Part shown: positions 26,755 to 37,039 of the stretch, piece after piece
Position numbering within the stretch: the stretch's first letter is position 1
How the letters are laid out: each line of letters begins with the position of its first letter
Assembly: GCF_000472705.1 (NCBI RefSeq)
Contig: NZ_AXAE01000024.1
Span: 80,274 to 144,273 of the forward strand
DNA length: 64,000 nt
Origin: Mesorhizobium erdmanii USDA 3471
GTDB taxonomy: Bacteria > Pseudomonadota > Alphaproteobacteria > Rhizobiales > Rhizobiaceae
Direction: 5' to 3'
Made by a program: the position numbers and the translations under genes
Notes under the pieces: model-generated
The model's database searches: none
The model's input: only the letters and a program-made list of their open reading frames with translations
What the model was told of the DNA's origin: nothing

Positions 26755-27186
26755 TCATTCCTGGCGCTTGTGGCGCAGCCTCACCACGATATCGACATTG
26801 GCGATTTCCATGCCCTCGGGTGGATCCGGCAGGTTGGTGACCGTCACCGGACCGTTGGCAATGTCGAAAATCCGGTTCTCGCCTTCAATGTAGAAATGGT
26901 GGTGGTCGGAGATGTTGGTGTCGAAATAGGTCTTGGAGCCCTCGACAGCCAAGATGCGCAGCAGACCCGCCTGGGTGAACTGGTGGAGCGCGTTGTAGAC
27001 GGTGGCCAGCGACACCGGCACGCCGGCGGCCAGCGCCTCCTCGTGCAATTCCTCGGCCGACAAATGGCGATCGCCCTTGGCGAAAAGCAGGTCGGCCAGC
27101 GCGATGCGCTGCCGCGTCGGCCTCAGGCCGGCTTCACGTACCCGCTTGTCCACAGCGACATTTTCCTTCCGGCAGCCCCGGTCCAT
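26755..27186 (-). CDS. irr: Iron response regulator Irr (Fur family)
   Basis: Rhizobial haem-responsive Fur-family regulator that acts on ICE motifs under iron limitation. ATG 27186 is preferred over a TTG at 27198 because GGAAG precedes it; 143 residues. The winged helix is LRPTRQRIALADLLF to VSLATVYNALHQFTQ. The histidine cluster SDHHHFYIEGE (residues ~93-103), which binds haem in Irr, is present. The N-terminal Cys-Pro haem regulatory motif of Bradyrhizobium Irr is absent. Location beside fabA and the His cluster distinguish it from Fur and Mur. A perfect ICE palindrome occurs at 62205 in this window. Confidence 0.92.
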   Translation of the reverse strand: MDRGCRKENVAVDKRVREAGLRPTRQRIALADLLFAKGDRHLSAEELHEEALAAGVPVSLATVYNALHQFTQAGLLRILAVEGSKTYFDTNISDHHHFYIEGENRIFDIANGPVTVTNLPDPPEGMEIANVDIVVRLRHKRQE

Positions 27187-27272
27187 CTTGTCTTCCAAGC
27201 TCGCAGTCCCGCTTCAAGACACGCCCAGGATGGCAAAAAAATGATTGTCTGCCGAAACCGGACCCCTGTTGA

Positions 27273-27301
27273 CATATATTCTGTCGTCGGAAAGCGATCA
27301 A
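27273..27301 (-). promoter_or_regulatory. Probable sigma-70-type promoter of irr
   Basis: On the minus strand, TTGATC (27301-27296), 17 bases, TATATG (27278-27273). Transcription would start near 27266, about 80 bases before irr ATG. The fabA promoter must lie in the same 242-base gap on the other strand. Confidence 0.5.
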
Positions 27302-27428
27302 TAGCGCGCATTGACCCGGGCAGACTGGCGGGTTAAGCGCAAACGCCGGTTTCCGGCCCGAAACAGATTGTGTTAGGACACCAACGACAAGGGCGCGCTA
27401 CCGCCCGGACGATATGGGGACGAGATTG

Positions 27429-27944
27429 ATGGCGGGTAAATCCAGCTACGACTACGAAGAATTGCTGGCCTGCGCCCGCGGCGAGCTGTTTGGAGCGGGC
27501 AATGCCCAGCTGCCCTACCCACCCATGCTGATGTTCGACCGTATCACCGAAATCAGCGAGACCGGTGGCGCCTTCGACAAGGGCTTCATCCGTGCGGAGT
27601 TCGACATCAAGCCGGACCTGTGGTTCTTTGCCTGCCATTTCATCGGCAATCCGATCATGCCAGGATGCCTCGGCCTGGATGCCTTGTGGCAGTTGACCGG
27701 ATTCTATCTCGGCTGGCTCGGCGAACCTGGCAAGGGAATGGCGCTGTCGACCGGTGAGGTCAAGTTCAAGGGCATGGTCACACCATCGGTCAAGAAGGTC
27801 GAGTATGGCGTGGATTTCAAGCGCGTGATGCGCGGCCGGCTGGTTCTGGGCATCGCAGATGGCTGGATGAAGGCGGATGGCGAGCCCATATATGCGGCGA
27901 CGGACCTGAAGGTTGGTCTGTCCAAGCAGTCGGCGGTCGCTTGA
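27429..27944 (+). CDS. fabA: 3-hydroxydecanoyl-ACP dehydratase/isomerase FabA
   Basis: Dehydrates 3-hydroxydecanoyl-ACP and isomerises the trans-2 to cis-3 double bond, the branch point to unsaturated fatty acids. ATG 27429 (MAGKSSYDYEELL) is preferred to ATG 27414 by comparison with rhizobial FabA; 171 residues. The hot-dog fold active site is visible: His in FFACHFIGNPIMPGCLG and Asp in LGLDALWQL. It heads fabA-fabB-fabI and is divergent from irr. Confidence 0.95.
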   Translation: MAGKSSYDYEELLACARGELFGAGNAQLPYPPMLMFDRITEISETGGAFDKGFIRAEFDIKPDLWFFACHFIGNPIMPGCLGLDALWQLTGFYLGWLGEPGKGMALSTGEVKFKGMVTPSVKKVEYGVDFKRVMRGRLVLGIADGWMKADGEPIYAATDLKVGLSKQSAVA

Positions 27945-27993
27945 CCGCAGCCTTGGCCTGCCCACTGGCCAGCATCCTTGGAAGGAGTTGCGA

Positions 27994-29214
27994 ATGAGAC
28001 GTGTCGTAGTCACAGGCCTCGGCATCGTGTCGTCGATCGGCAACAATGCCAACGAGGTGCAGACGTCGCTGCATGACGCCAGATCGGGCATCAGCTTTTC
28101 CGATTCCTTCGCCGAGCACGGTTTCCGCTGCCAGGTCTGGGGCGCACCGACGCTCGACCCGACCGCCATGATCGATCGCCGTGCGATGCGCTTCCTGTCG
28201 CAGGGTGCCGCCTGGAACCACGTCGCCATGGATCAGGCGATCGCCGATGCGGGTCTGGGCGAGAGCGACATCACCAATGAGCGCACCGGCATCGTCATGG
28301 GCTCGGGCGGCCCCTCCACCCGCACCATCGTCGAGGCGGCCGAAACGACGCTGAAGAACGGCAGCCCCAAGCGCATCGGCCCCTTTGCCGTGCCGAAGGC
28401 GATGTCGTCGACGGCCTCGGCCACTTTGGCCACCTGGTTCAAGATTCACGGCGTCAACTATTCGATCTCGTCGGCCTGCTCGACCTCGGCGCATTGCATC
28501 GGCAATGGCTATGAACTGATCCAGTGGGGCAAGCAGGACATCGTCTTTGCCGGCGGCCATGAAGATCTCGACTGGACCATGTCGGACCTATTCGATGCCA
28601 TGGGCGCCATGTCGTCGAAGTACAATGACAAGGCATCGACGGCTTCGCGCGCGTATGACGTCGATCGCGACGGCTTCGTCATCGCCGGCGGCGCCGGCGT
28701 GCTGGTGCTGGAAGAGCTCGAGCATGCCAAGGCGCGGGGCGCCAAGATCTACGCCGAAATCGTCGGCTACGGCGCGACCTCGGACGGCCACGACATGGTC
28801 GCGCCTTCCGGCGAAGGCGCGGTGCGCTGCATGCGCCAGGCGCTGGCGACGGTTTCCACGCCGGTCGATTACATCAACACCCACGGCACCTCGACGCCGG
28901 TCGGAGATTCCAAGGAAATGGGCGCCATCCGCGAGGTGTTCGGCGAGAAGATGCCTTTCATCACCTCGACGAAATCGCTGACTGGCCATTCGCTCGGTGC
29001 TGCCGGCGTGCAGGAATCCATCTATTCGATCCTGATGATGCAAGGCGGCTTCATCGGCGAAAGCGCCCATATCGACACACTCGACCCTGAATTCGAGGGC
29101 ATGCCGATCGTGCGCAAGCGCATCGACAACGCCAAGATCGACACCGTCCTGTCAAATTCCTTCGGTTTCGGTGGCACCAACGCAACGCTCGTTTTCCAGC
29201 GCTATTCCGCATAA
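27994..29214 (+). CDS. fabB: 3-oxoacyl-ACP synthase I FabB
   Basis: Elongating condensing enzyme needed for unsaturated fatty acids. ATG 27994 has GAAGGAG eight bases upstream; 406 residues. The catalytic triad is present: Cys in SISSACSTSAHCIG, His in NTHGTSTPVGDSKE, and His in SLTGHSLGAAGV. The N-terminus RRVVVTGLGIVSSIG is typical. It begins 49 bases after fabA and almost surely shares its transcript. Confidence 0.96.
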   Translation: MRRVVVTGLGIVSSIGNNANEVQTSLHDARSGISFSDSFAEHGFRCQVWGAPTLDPTAMIDRRAMRFLSQGAAWNHVAMDQAIADAGLGESDITNERTGIVMGSGGPSTRTIVEAAETTLKNGSPKRIGPFAVPKAMSSTASATLATWFKIHGVNYSISSACSTSAHCIGNGYELIQWGKQDIVFAGGHEDLDWTMSDLFDAMGAMSSKYNDKASTASRAYDVDRDGFVIAGGAGVLVLEELEHAKARGAKIYAEIVGYGATSDGHDMVAPSGEGAVRCMRQALATVSTPVDYINTHGTSTPVGDSKEMGAIREVFGEKMPFITSTKSLTGHSLGAAGVQESIYSILMMQGGFIGESAHIDTLDPEFEGMPIVRKRIDNAKIDTVLSNSFGFGGTNATLVFQRYSA

Positions 29215-29245
29215 GGCCAGCGTTTTTCTAAAAGGATTGCCAGCC

Positions 29246-30049
29246 ATGGACGGACTGATGAAGGGCAAGCGCGGGCTTGTCATGGGTGTCGCCAACGATC
29301 ATTCGATCGCCTGGGGCATCGCCCAAAAATTGTCCGAACACGGGGCGGAACTCGCCTTCACCTACCAGGGCGAGGCCTTCGGCCGGCGGGTCAAGCCGCT
29401 TGCCGACAAGCTCGGCGCCTCGCTTGTCGTTCCCTGCGATGTCGAAGACAGCGCTTCGGTCGCCGCCACGTTCGAGACGCTTGGCAAGGCCTGGGGCGGA
29501 CTGGACTTCGTCGTCCATGCCATCGGCTTCTCCGACAAGAACGAATTGAAGGGCCTTTACGCCGACACCAGCCGGGACAACTTCGTCCGCACCATGGTGA
29601 TCTCCTGTTACTCCTTCACCGAAGTGGCCCGCAATGCCGCGCCACTGATGACGCAGGGCGGCTCGATGATCACGCTGACCTACGCCGGCTCGGTCCGCGT
29701 CATGCCGAACTACAATGTCATGGGTGTCGCCAAGGCCGGCCTCGAGGCCAGCGTGCGCTACCTCGCCAACGACTACGGCCCGCGCGGCATCCGCGTGAAC
29801 GGCATCTCGGCGGGACCGGTGCGCACGCTGGCCGGCGCCGGCATTTCGGACGCCCGCCACATGTTCTCCTACCAGCAGCGCAACTCACCGCTGCGTCGCA
29901 CCGTGACCATCGACGAGGTCGGCGGCTCCGCGCTTTATCTGCTGTCCGACCTGTCTTCAGGCGTCACCGGCGAAATCCACTATGTCGATTCCGGCTATCA
30001 CATCGTCTCGATGCCGACGCTCGATGAGTTGAAGCAGACGGATGGCTGA
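29246..30049 (+). CDS. fabI: Enoyl-ACP reductase FabI (NADH)
   Basis: Last step of each fatty-acid elongation cycle. ATG 29246 follows AAAGGATT; 267 residues. The SDR-type nucleotide site is GLVMGVANDHSIAWGIAQ, and the FabI active site is Tyr-x6-Lys in NYNVMGVAKAGLE, with a second Tyr in MITLTYAGS. It starts 31 bases after fabB and completes the operon. It is the triclosan-target type of enoyl reductase by family. Confidence 0.96.
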   Translation: MDGLMKGKRGLVMGVANDHSIAWGIAQKLSEHGAELAFTYQGEAFGRRVKPLADKLGASLVVPCDVEDSASVAATFETLGKAWGGLDFVVHAIGFSDKNELKGLYADTSRDNFVRTMVISCYSFTEVARNAAPLMTQGGSMITLTYAGSVRVMPNYNVMGVAKAGLEASVRYLANDYGPRGIRVNGISAGPVRTLAGAGISDARHMFSYQQRNSPLRRTVTIDEVGGSALYLLSDLSSGVTGEIHYVDSGYHIVSMPTLDELKQTDG

Positions 30050-30223
30050 CAGGTCCTGAGACGAACCAAGGTCACATGCTTTTGGCAAGATGCATGGGGC
30101 TGTTTCGGAGAAATTGCCGTTTCCGACTACAAAATAGTCTTCTCCAGTAAAATTGGACGCATTCGCGGAAACTCATTTTAAGAAGATTTCCGCTATAGAG
30201 TCCCGCATTCTGGGGATCCTTGA

Positions 30224-31768
30224 ATGCCTGTCGTCAGCAACCCGAAGCGAACACCGGTGTTCCGACTGCTCACCATAGCAAGTTCGGGCATTGGCAGTTT
30301 CATCCTCGGCATCTGGGGCTTGAAGCACGGCTTCGGCGACGGGTTTGGCGGCATCTCGGTGGACATGATGGTCGCGATCATGGCCGCGCTTTGCGCGCTG
30401 GCGGCGTCGGTGGCGGCAATGTCATTCTTCGCCGGCATCGATGAATCGGCGGATTTCGTGTTCAATGAAACCCATTTCGACAAGCTGACCGGACTGCTGG
30501 CTCGGCCGGCGATGGTGGGCAGGGTCGCGGAGGCGGCGTGCGCGACAAGCCGAACCGGGGAACCGATGTTCCTGATCGACATCGACATCGACCGGTTCAA
30601 GCAGATCAACGACGCAATCGGCTATACACAGGGCGACGAGTTGATCCGCGCCTTTACCAAGCGGCTGCAGAGCTGCGTGCCCGCACGTGCCCTGATCGGG
30701 CGTATCGGCGCCGGCGAGTTCGCGGTGCTGCTTCCGGATCACCAGATCCAGGGAACGATGGAAAGCATGGTCGAAAGGCTCATCGACGAGATGATGGAGC
30801 CCTACGAGCTCAGCAGCCATCAGCAATCGGTGAGCCTGTCGGTGGGTATCGTGGCCATGCCCAAGGATGGCGTCGATCCGGTCCTTATCCTGCGCCGCTC
30901 CAACCTGGCGCTGCAGCATGCACGCAGCAGCGGGGTCGGCAACTGGTCGGTGTTCGACAGCGAGATGGGGCGTGTCGCCGATTATCGCCAATGGGTCGAA
31001 GCCGAACTGCACACCGCTTTCGAGCGCGGGGACTTCGACCTCCACTATCAGCCGCAACTCGACCTGCCGACCGGCCGTATCATCGGCTATGAAGCGCTGA
31101 TCCGCTGGAACCATCCCGAACGCGGTATGATCCCACCGATGGAGTTCATCCAGATCGCCGAGGAAACCGGGATGATCAACCCGATCGGCGAATGGGTTCT
31201 GCGCAAGGCCTGCAGCGACGCCCGCCATTTGCCGGACGACTGCTTTGTCGCCGTCAACATCTCGCCGGTCCAGTTCATGACCAAGGATTTCGTCGGGGTC
31301 GTGCGCGACACGATGAGGACCACCGGCATCAAGCCGTCGCGGCTTGAGCTGGAAGTGACCGAGACGGCGATGATGCAAGACCGCGACCGCGCCGCTGCCA
31401 TCCTGAAAGAGCTTGCCGAGATGGGCATCTCCGTTGCCGTCGATGATTTCGGCACCGGCTATTCGAACCTCAGCTATCTGATCGATTTCTCGTTCGGCAA
31501 GCTGAAGATCGACCGCTCCTTCGTCAGCCGCATCGATACCGATTCCAGCTCCGGCGCCGTCGTCTCGACGATTGTCGGGCTGTCGCGCGCGCTCGGCGTC
31601 AGCATCATTGCCGAAGGCGTGGAGACCGAAAACCAGGCGACGCTGCTGAGAGCAGCCGGCTGCGAGGTGGTGCAGGGCTACCTGTTCGGCCGGCCGGCGC
31701 CGCTCAAGATCGGGCTTGGCGACAAGCACGCCGGTGAGGACGTGCGGCGCGTCGCCAATCTTCATTGA
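30224..31768 (+). CDS. Membrane GGDEF-EAL protein, probable c-di-GMP phosphodiesterase
   Basis: A 514-residue protein. Two hydrophobic segments (about 14-34 and 46-70) anchor it. The GGDEF domain spans about 85-245, but the signature reads GAGEF (162-166) instead of GGDEF, so cyclase activity is doubtful. The EAL domain (about 256-505) is intact by eye: EALIRW at 290-295, NISPVQF, ELEVTETAMM, AVDDFGTGYSNLSYL, LKIDRSFV and IAEGVE. The likely activity is c-di-GMP hydrolysis, with the degenerate GGDEF possibly binding GTP as a regulator. It ends four bases from the convergent methyltransferase gene. Confidence 0.92.
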   Translation: MPVVSNPKRTPVFRLLTIASSGIGSFILGIWGLKHGFGDGFGGISVDMMVAIMAALCALAASVAAMSFFAGIDESADFVFNETHFDKLTGLLARPAMVGRVAEAACATSRTGEPMFLIDIDIDRFKQINDAIGYTQGDELIRAFTKRLQSCVPARALIGRIGAGEFAVLLPDHQIQGTMESMVERLIDEMMEPYELSSHQQSVSLSVGIVAMPKDGVDPVLILRRSNLALQHARSSGVGNWSVFDSEMGRVADYRQWVEAELHTAFERGDFDLHYQPQLDLPTGRIIGYEALIRWNHPERGMIPPMEFIQIAEETGMINPIGEWVLRKACSDARHLPDDCFVAVNISPVQFMTKDFVGVVRDTMRTTGIKPSRLELEVTETAMMQDRDRAAAILKELAEMGISVAVDDFGTGYSNLSYLIDFSFGKLKIDRSFVSRIDTDSSSGAVVSTIVGLSRALGVSIIAEGVETENQATLLRAAGCEVVQGYLFGRPAPLKIGLGDKHAGEDVRRVANLH

Positions 31769-31772
31769 GCAA

Positions 31773-32783
31773 TCAACGACGGGCGGAAATCACCTTGAAC
31801 ATGCCATCGCGGGCAAGCTCCGCATGGCTTGAAAAGGCGGCCGACAGCACGGGCTCGTAGGGAAGCTGGCGGTTGGCGACCATGAACAGCCTGCCACCGG
31901 GCTTCAACGCCTTGGCCGCGGCGCGGATCATGCCGGCGCCGATCTCCGGCTCCGCCGCCCGGCTGCGGTGAAAGGGCGGGTTCATGGCGATGACGTCATA
32001 GCGGCGCTCGACAGGATCAGCGAGCAGATCGGTCCAGAAGAAGCCGCGCGCCACGGTGTTGCCGAGATTGCTCTTGGCTGCCTCCAACGCATCGAAATCG
32101 GCCTCGTAGAGATCGACGCCGGACAGGCCTGGCGAGCTGGCAGCCATTTCAGCTGCGACATAACCCCAGCCGGCGCAGAAATCGGCCGCATTGCCGCGCA
32201 GGTCACCGGGCAGGCTGTCGACCAGCAGTTTCGAACCCGCATCGACGCGATCGAAGGAGAACATGCCGGGTGCGGTGTGGAACCGGCCCTCGACCAGCAC
32301 AGCGGGATTGGCGGCGCGAAGCGCGTCGGCGGCCTGGCTATCCACCGGGCGGCGCAGCCAGAAGGCGATGCCGTGATATTTCGGCAGATAGCCGTCGAGC
32401 GGCACAAGTTCGCCGACGCGCTTGCGCAGGCTGGCAATGCCGTCTTCCTTGCCACCGGCAACGACGACCAGTCCGCCCGGAGCCGCGCGTTCGAGAGCCT
32501 CGGCTATGCGCAGTTCGTTCTGTCCGCGATGACGGCCCGCGAGCACCAGCGCGGCATCAAAATCGTCGCCCTCGGTTCTCGGCGTGACGGCGAAACCAGC
32601 CGCCTGCAAGGCGCGGAAATGCGGCCGGAAGCCCTGCACGAGATGCAGCGCCGCCTCGAAGCCTGGCGGCCAGCGCAGGCCGGGCTCGGCGCCGAGGAAG
32701 AGGACGCGCTCGCCCGTTCGTGGCAGGGACAGAGCCTCGGCTTCGAACGGATGGAAAAGCGTCTTCAGCGCCTCAATGGACAT
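31773..32783 (-). CDS. RsmC-like 16S rRNA guanine-N2 methyltransferase
   Basis: SAM-dependent methyltransferase of the RsmC/RlmG type (336 residues). The N-terminal half resembles the non-catalytic domain of RsmC. The C-terminal Rossmann domain shows DFCAGWGYVAAEMA (SAM site; Cys-Ala replaces the usual Gly-rich start), VDLYEADFDALEAAKSN, and the catalytic MNPPFHRSRAAEP (NPPFH). By family it would methylate G1207 of 16S rRNA; the exact target is inferred. Confidence 0.82.
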   Translation of the reverse strand: MSIEALKTLFHPFEAEALSLPRTGERVLFLGAEPGLRWPPGFEAALHLVQGFRPHFRALQAAGFAVTPRTEGDDFDAALVLAGRHRGQNELRIAEALERAAPGGLVVVAGGKEDGIASLRKRVGELVPLDGYLPKYHGIAFWLRRPVDSQAADALRAANPAVLVEGRFHTAPGMFSFDRVDAGSKLLVDSLPGDLRGNAADFCAGWGYVAAEMAASSPGLSGVDLYEADFDALEAAKSNLGNTVARGFFWTDLLADPVERRYDVIAMNPPFHRSRAAEPEIGAGMIRAAAKALKPGGRLFMVANRQLPYEPVLSAAFSSHAELARDGMFKVISARR

Positions 32784-32802
32784 CGATATGCTCCCCAGGG
32801 TC

Positions 32803-32955
32803 TTAAAGCGCGTCGCTCTGAAACGGATTCACGCAACGCGCTTCAAGTCTTTGTTTTGATGCATTGTCGTTGTCCCAGAACCGCTGCACACTTCTGGGCG
32901 ACAGGCATTAGGCAATTCCCAAGGGAAAGCGCTGCACGTTTCCTGGAATTGCTTC
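32803..32955. repeat. Composite repeat: family B copy 2 joined to reverse family A copy 3
   Basis: The segment begins TTAAAGCGCGTCGCTCTGAA and CTTCAAGTCTTTGTTTTG, continues with the family B palindrome (32861-32907, GTCGTTGTCCCAGAA with CTTCTGGGCGAC), and ends with a reverse family A core (CAATTCCCAAGGGAAAGCG to TTTCCTGGAATTGC). It fills most of the gap between the methyltransferase start and the pnp terminator. Confidence 0.75.
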
Positions 32956-32960
32956 AAACG

Positions 32961-32988
32961 AAAACGGGCGCGACATAAGCCGCGCCCG
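32961..32988 (-). terminator. Intrinsic terminator of pnp
   Basis: An 8-bp G/C stem (CGGGCGCG at 32965-32972 with 32981-32988), 8-base loop, and TTTT on the minus strand just after the stem. It begins about 22 bases after the pnp stop. Confidence 0.85.
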
Positions 32989-33010
32989 CGTCGATTTTCT
33001 GTCAGGTCGC

Positions 33011-35158
<2,148 letters not shown>

Positions 35159-35437
35159 ATCTTGTCCTTAATAAGCGGAAAGGGCCGCGCCGTTTCACGG
35201 TGCGCGGATGCCCTTTCCCTGGCTTCCTTTCTCGGGCAGCCACGGGCAAGACAACGGGAAGCTCGGGTGATTTCAGCGCGGGCTAAGCGCGCGAGCGTCC
35301 TGCAATCCTGCCCCATGACCGTCCATGGGCGGTTTCGAGTGGCCCTCTGCGCGCTCGAAACCGGGTCTGGCCAGTCTCTACGACTGGCAGAATGCGCGAC
35401 CGGCGGGCCCTCCGAAGAAAGCCCGCCGGTCAATTCG
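35159..35437 (-). promoter_or_regulatory. rpsO-pnp intergenic leader with four hairpins
   Basis: No gene is seen here. On the transcribed strand there are inverted repeats at 35398-35408/35421-35431 (11 bp, GACCGGCGGGC), 35370-35376/35382-35388 (7 bp), 35331-35339/35354-35362 (9 bp, GGTTTCGAG) and 35312-35317/35324-35329 (6 bp). None has a T-run, so they look like RNA processing or stability elements. In E. coli the pnp leader is cut by RNase III and mediates PNPase autoregulation; a similar role here is inference. Confidence 0.55.
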
Positions 35438-35707
35438 TCAACGGCGCAGACCGAGCTTCTCGATCAACGTCTGGTAGCGCGCGTCGTCCTTGCGCTTGAG
35501 ATAATCAAGCAGGCTGCGGCGCTGGGAGACGAGAGCGAGCAGACCACGGCGGGAATGGTTATCCTTCTTGTGGTCCTTGAAGTGGTCGGTCAGGTTCTTG
35601 ATGCGCTCGGAAAGGATAGCCACCTGGACTTCCGGAGACCCGGTATCGCCCTTGGCGGTTGCGAATTCGCCCATCAATTCCTGTTTGCGCTCGGCAGTAA
35701 TCGACAT
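35438..35707 (-). CDS. rpsO: 30S ribosomal protein S15
   Basis: Small-subunit protein that binds the central 16S domain. I chose ATG 35707 (MSITAERKQELMGEFA), giving the normal 89 residues; the frame runs on upstream to 35836 without conserved sequence. The signature stretch is DTGSPEVQVAILSERIKNL and HFKDHKKDNHSRRGL. It lies upstream of pnp, the usual bacterial order. Confidence 0.98.
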   Translation of the reverse strand: MSITAERKQELMGEFATAKGDTGSPEVQVAILSERIKNLTDHFKDHKKDNHSRRGLLALVSQRRSLLDYLKRKDDARYQTLIEKLGLRR

Positions 35708-35900
35708 CGTGTTTTTCCTTATCTGTTTGAGGAAACGGGTCGCCCTCAGCCGGGATGTCGTCCAGCAGGGGCCGGTGCAAGCAAAGCGTCGTGGCGCTAT
35801 GCTGCGGCGCATATAGTGCAATTCCCCTGAAAACACCAGCCTAATTCACGAAGCCGGCTTCGGCGTGGTTTTTGCGGCACGAAAGAGACTTTTGCCGCGG

Positions 35901-36995
35901 CTAAAGCCACTTCTTCCATCTGAAGAAGACGATCAGTCCCACCGCGACAAGCAGCATGAAGACGAGTGCCGCCGGATAACCATAATAGGATCGCAGCTCC
36001 GGCATGTTCCATGGCGAGGCGTCGGGACTGAAGTTCATGCCCCAGACGCCGACCAGGAAGGTCAGCGGCATGAAGATGACCGAGACGATGGTGAGATAGC
36101 TGATGACGTCGTTGGTGCGCGCCTGGCTCAGGGACAGATGCATCTCGATCAGGCCGGTCAACATGTCACGCTGGGTCTCGACCAGCTCGATCAGCCGCAA
36201 TGCATGGTCCAGCGTATCATTGAAGAAGATTTTCGTTTCAGCCTTCACGTAGGGCACATCGTTGCGGATCAGTGTCGCCAGCGCATCGCGCATCGGCCAC
36301 AGCACGCCTTTCAGCACATTGGCGTCGCGCCGCAATTCATGCAGTTGGCGCATCTGATGCTTGTGCGTTGAATGCAGCATCTCGTCCTCGATACCGTCGA
36401 CCACGTCGCCGGCCGCCTCGATCGGCGGAAAATAGCTGTCGACGATGGCGTCGATCAGCGCATAGGCGAGATAGTCGGCGCCGCGGGTGCGCAACCGGTT
36501 GGGCATCGAGGCAGCGATGCGCTTGCGCACGGGATCGAACGGATCGCCTTCGCGCTCCTGGAAGGTAACGACAAAGTTCTTGCCGAAGAAGACGGCGACC
36601 TGCTCGTAACGGTGTGAGGTCACATCGTCGATCATGCGCAGGACAACGAAGGCATGGTCCTCGAAGAAATCCACCTTCGGCCGCTGGCCGGTGTTGACCA
36701 CGTCTTCCAGCGCCAACGGATGCAGGCTGAAGATCCGGCCGATCTCCTCGATCAGCGGGATGTTGGCCAAGCCCGTGCAGTCCAGCCAGACGACCGGCCA
36801 GCGGTCGCAATGGGTATTGAGATCGTCGATGCTGGCATTGTCGATGGTCTTGAATTTTTCGGGCGAAATCAGCGTCAGCCTGAGTTCGCTGCGCCGCGCC
36901 GCCGGATCGGCGATCAGCGTACCCGGCGAAGCGCCGACGGGCGGCCGCCGCGTTTTCACCGGCGCCCGCTTTTTCATCGCCTCGGCCTTTGCCAT
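35901..36995 (-). CDS. corA: CorA-family divalent metal ion transporter
   Basis: Pentameric Mg2+/Co2+ channel-type transporter of 364 residues. The N-terminal ~290 residues form the cytoplasmic alpha/beta and long-helix domain (HPLALEDVVNTGQRPKVDFF; FNDTLDHALRLIELVETQRD). Two C-terminal membrane helices (LTIVSVIFMPLTFLVGVWG; AALVFMLLVAVGLIVFF) flank the diagnostic Gly-Met-Asn loop (VWGMNFS). It is downstream of truB by 44 bases on the same strand and may be read from the infB operon. Confidence 0.94.
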   Translation of the reverse strand: MAKAEAMKKRAPVKTRRPPVGASPGTLIADPAARRSELRLTLISPEKFKTIDNASIDDLNTHCDRWPVVWLDCTGLANIPLIEEIGRIFSLHPLALEDVVNTGQRPKVDFFEDHAFVVLRMIDDVTSHRYEQVAVFFGKNFVVTFQEREGDPFDPVRKRIAASMPNRLRTRGADYLAYALIDAIVDSYFPPIEAAGDVVDGIEDEMLHSTHKHQMRQLHELRRDANVLKGVLWPMRDALATLIRNDVPYVKAETKIFFNDTLDHALRLIELVETQRDMLTGLIEMHLSLSQARTNDVISYLTIVSVIFMPLTFLVGVWGMNFSPDASPWNMPELRSYYGYPAALVFMLLVAVGLIVFFRWKKWL

Positions 36996-37039
36996 CTGCT
37001 CCTCGAGCGTAACGTCAACCTGAAGTTAGACCAGAGCCG

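Noticed and set aside
27269..27274. TTGACA as a fabA promoter -35 element
   Set aside because: No -10 hexamer at 16-18 bases on the plus strand; the same area gives a better minus-strand promoter for irr.
35398..35431. 11-bp hairpin after rpsO as an intrinsic terminator
   Set aside because: No T-run follows on the transcribed strand and pnp needs read-through; kept as part of the leader structure.
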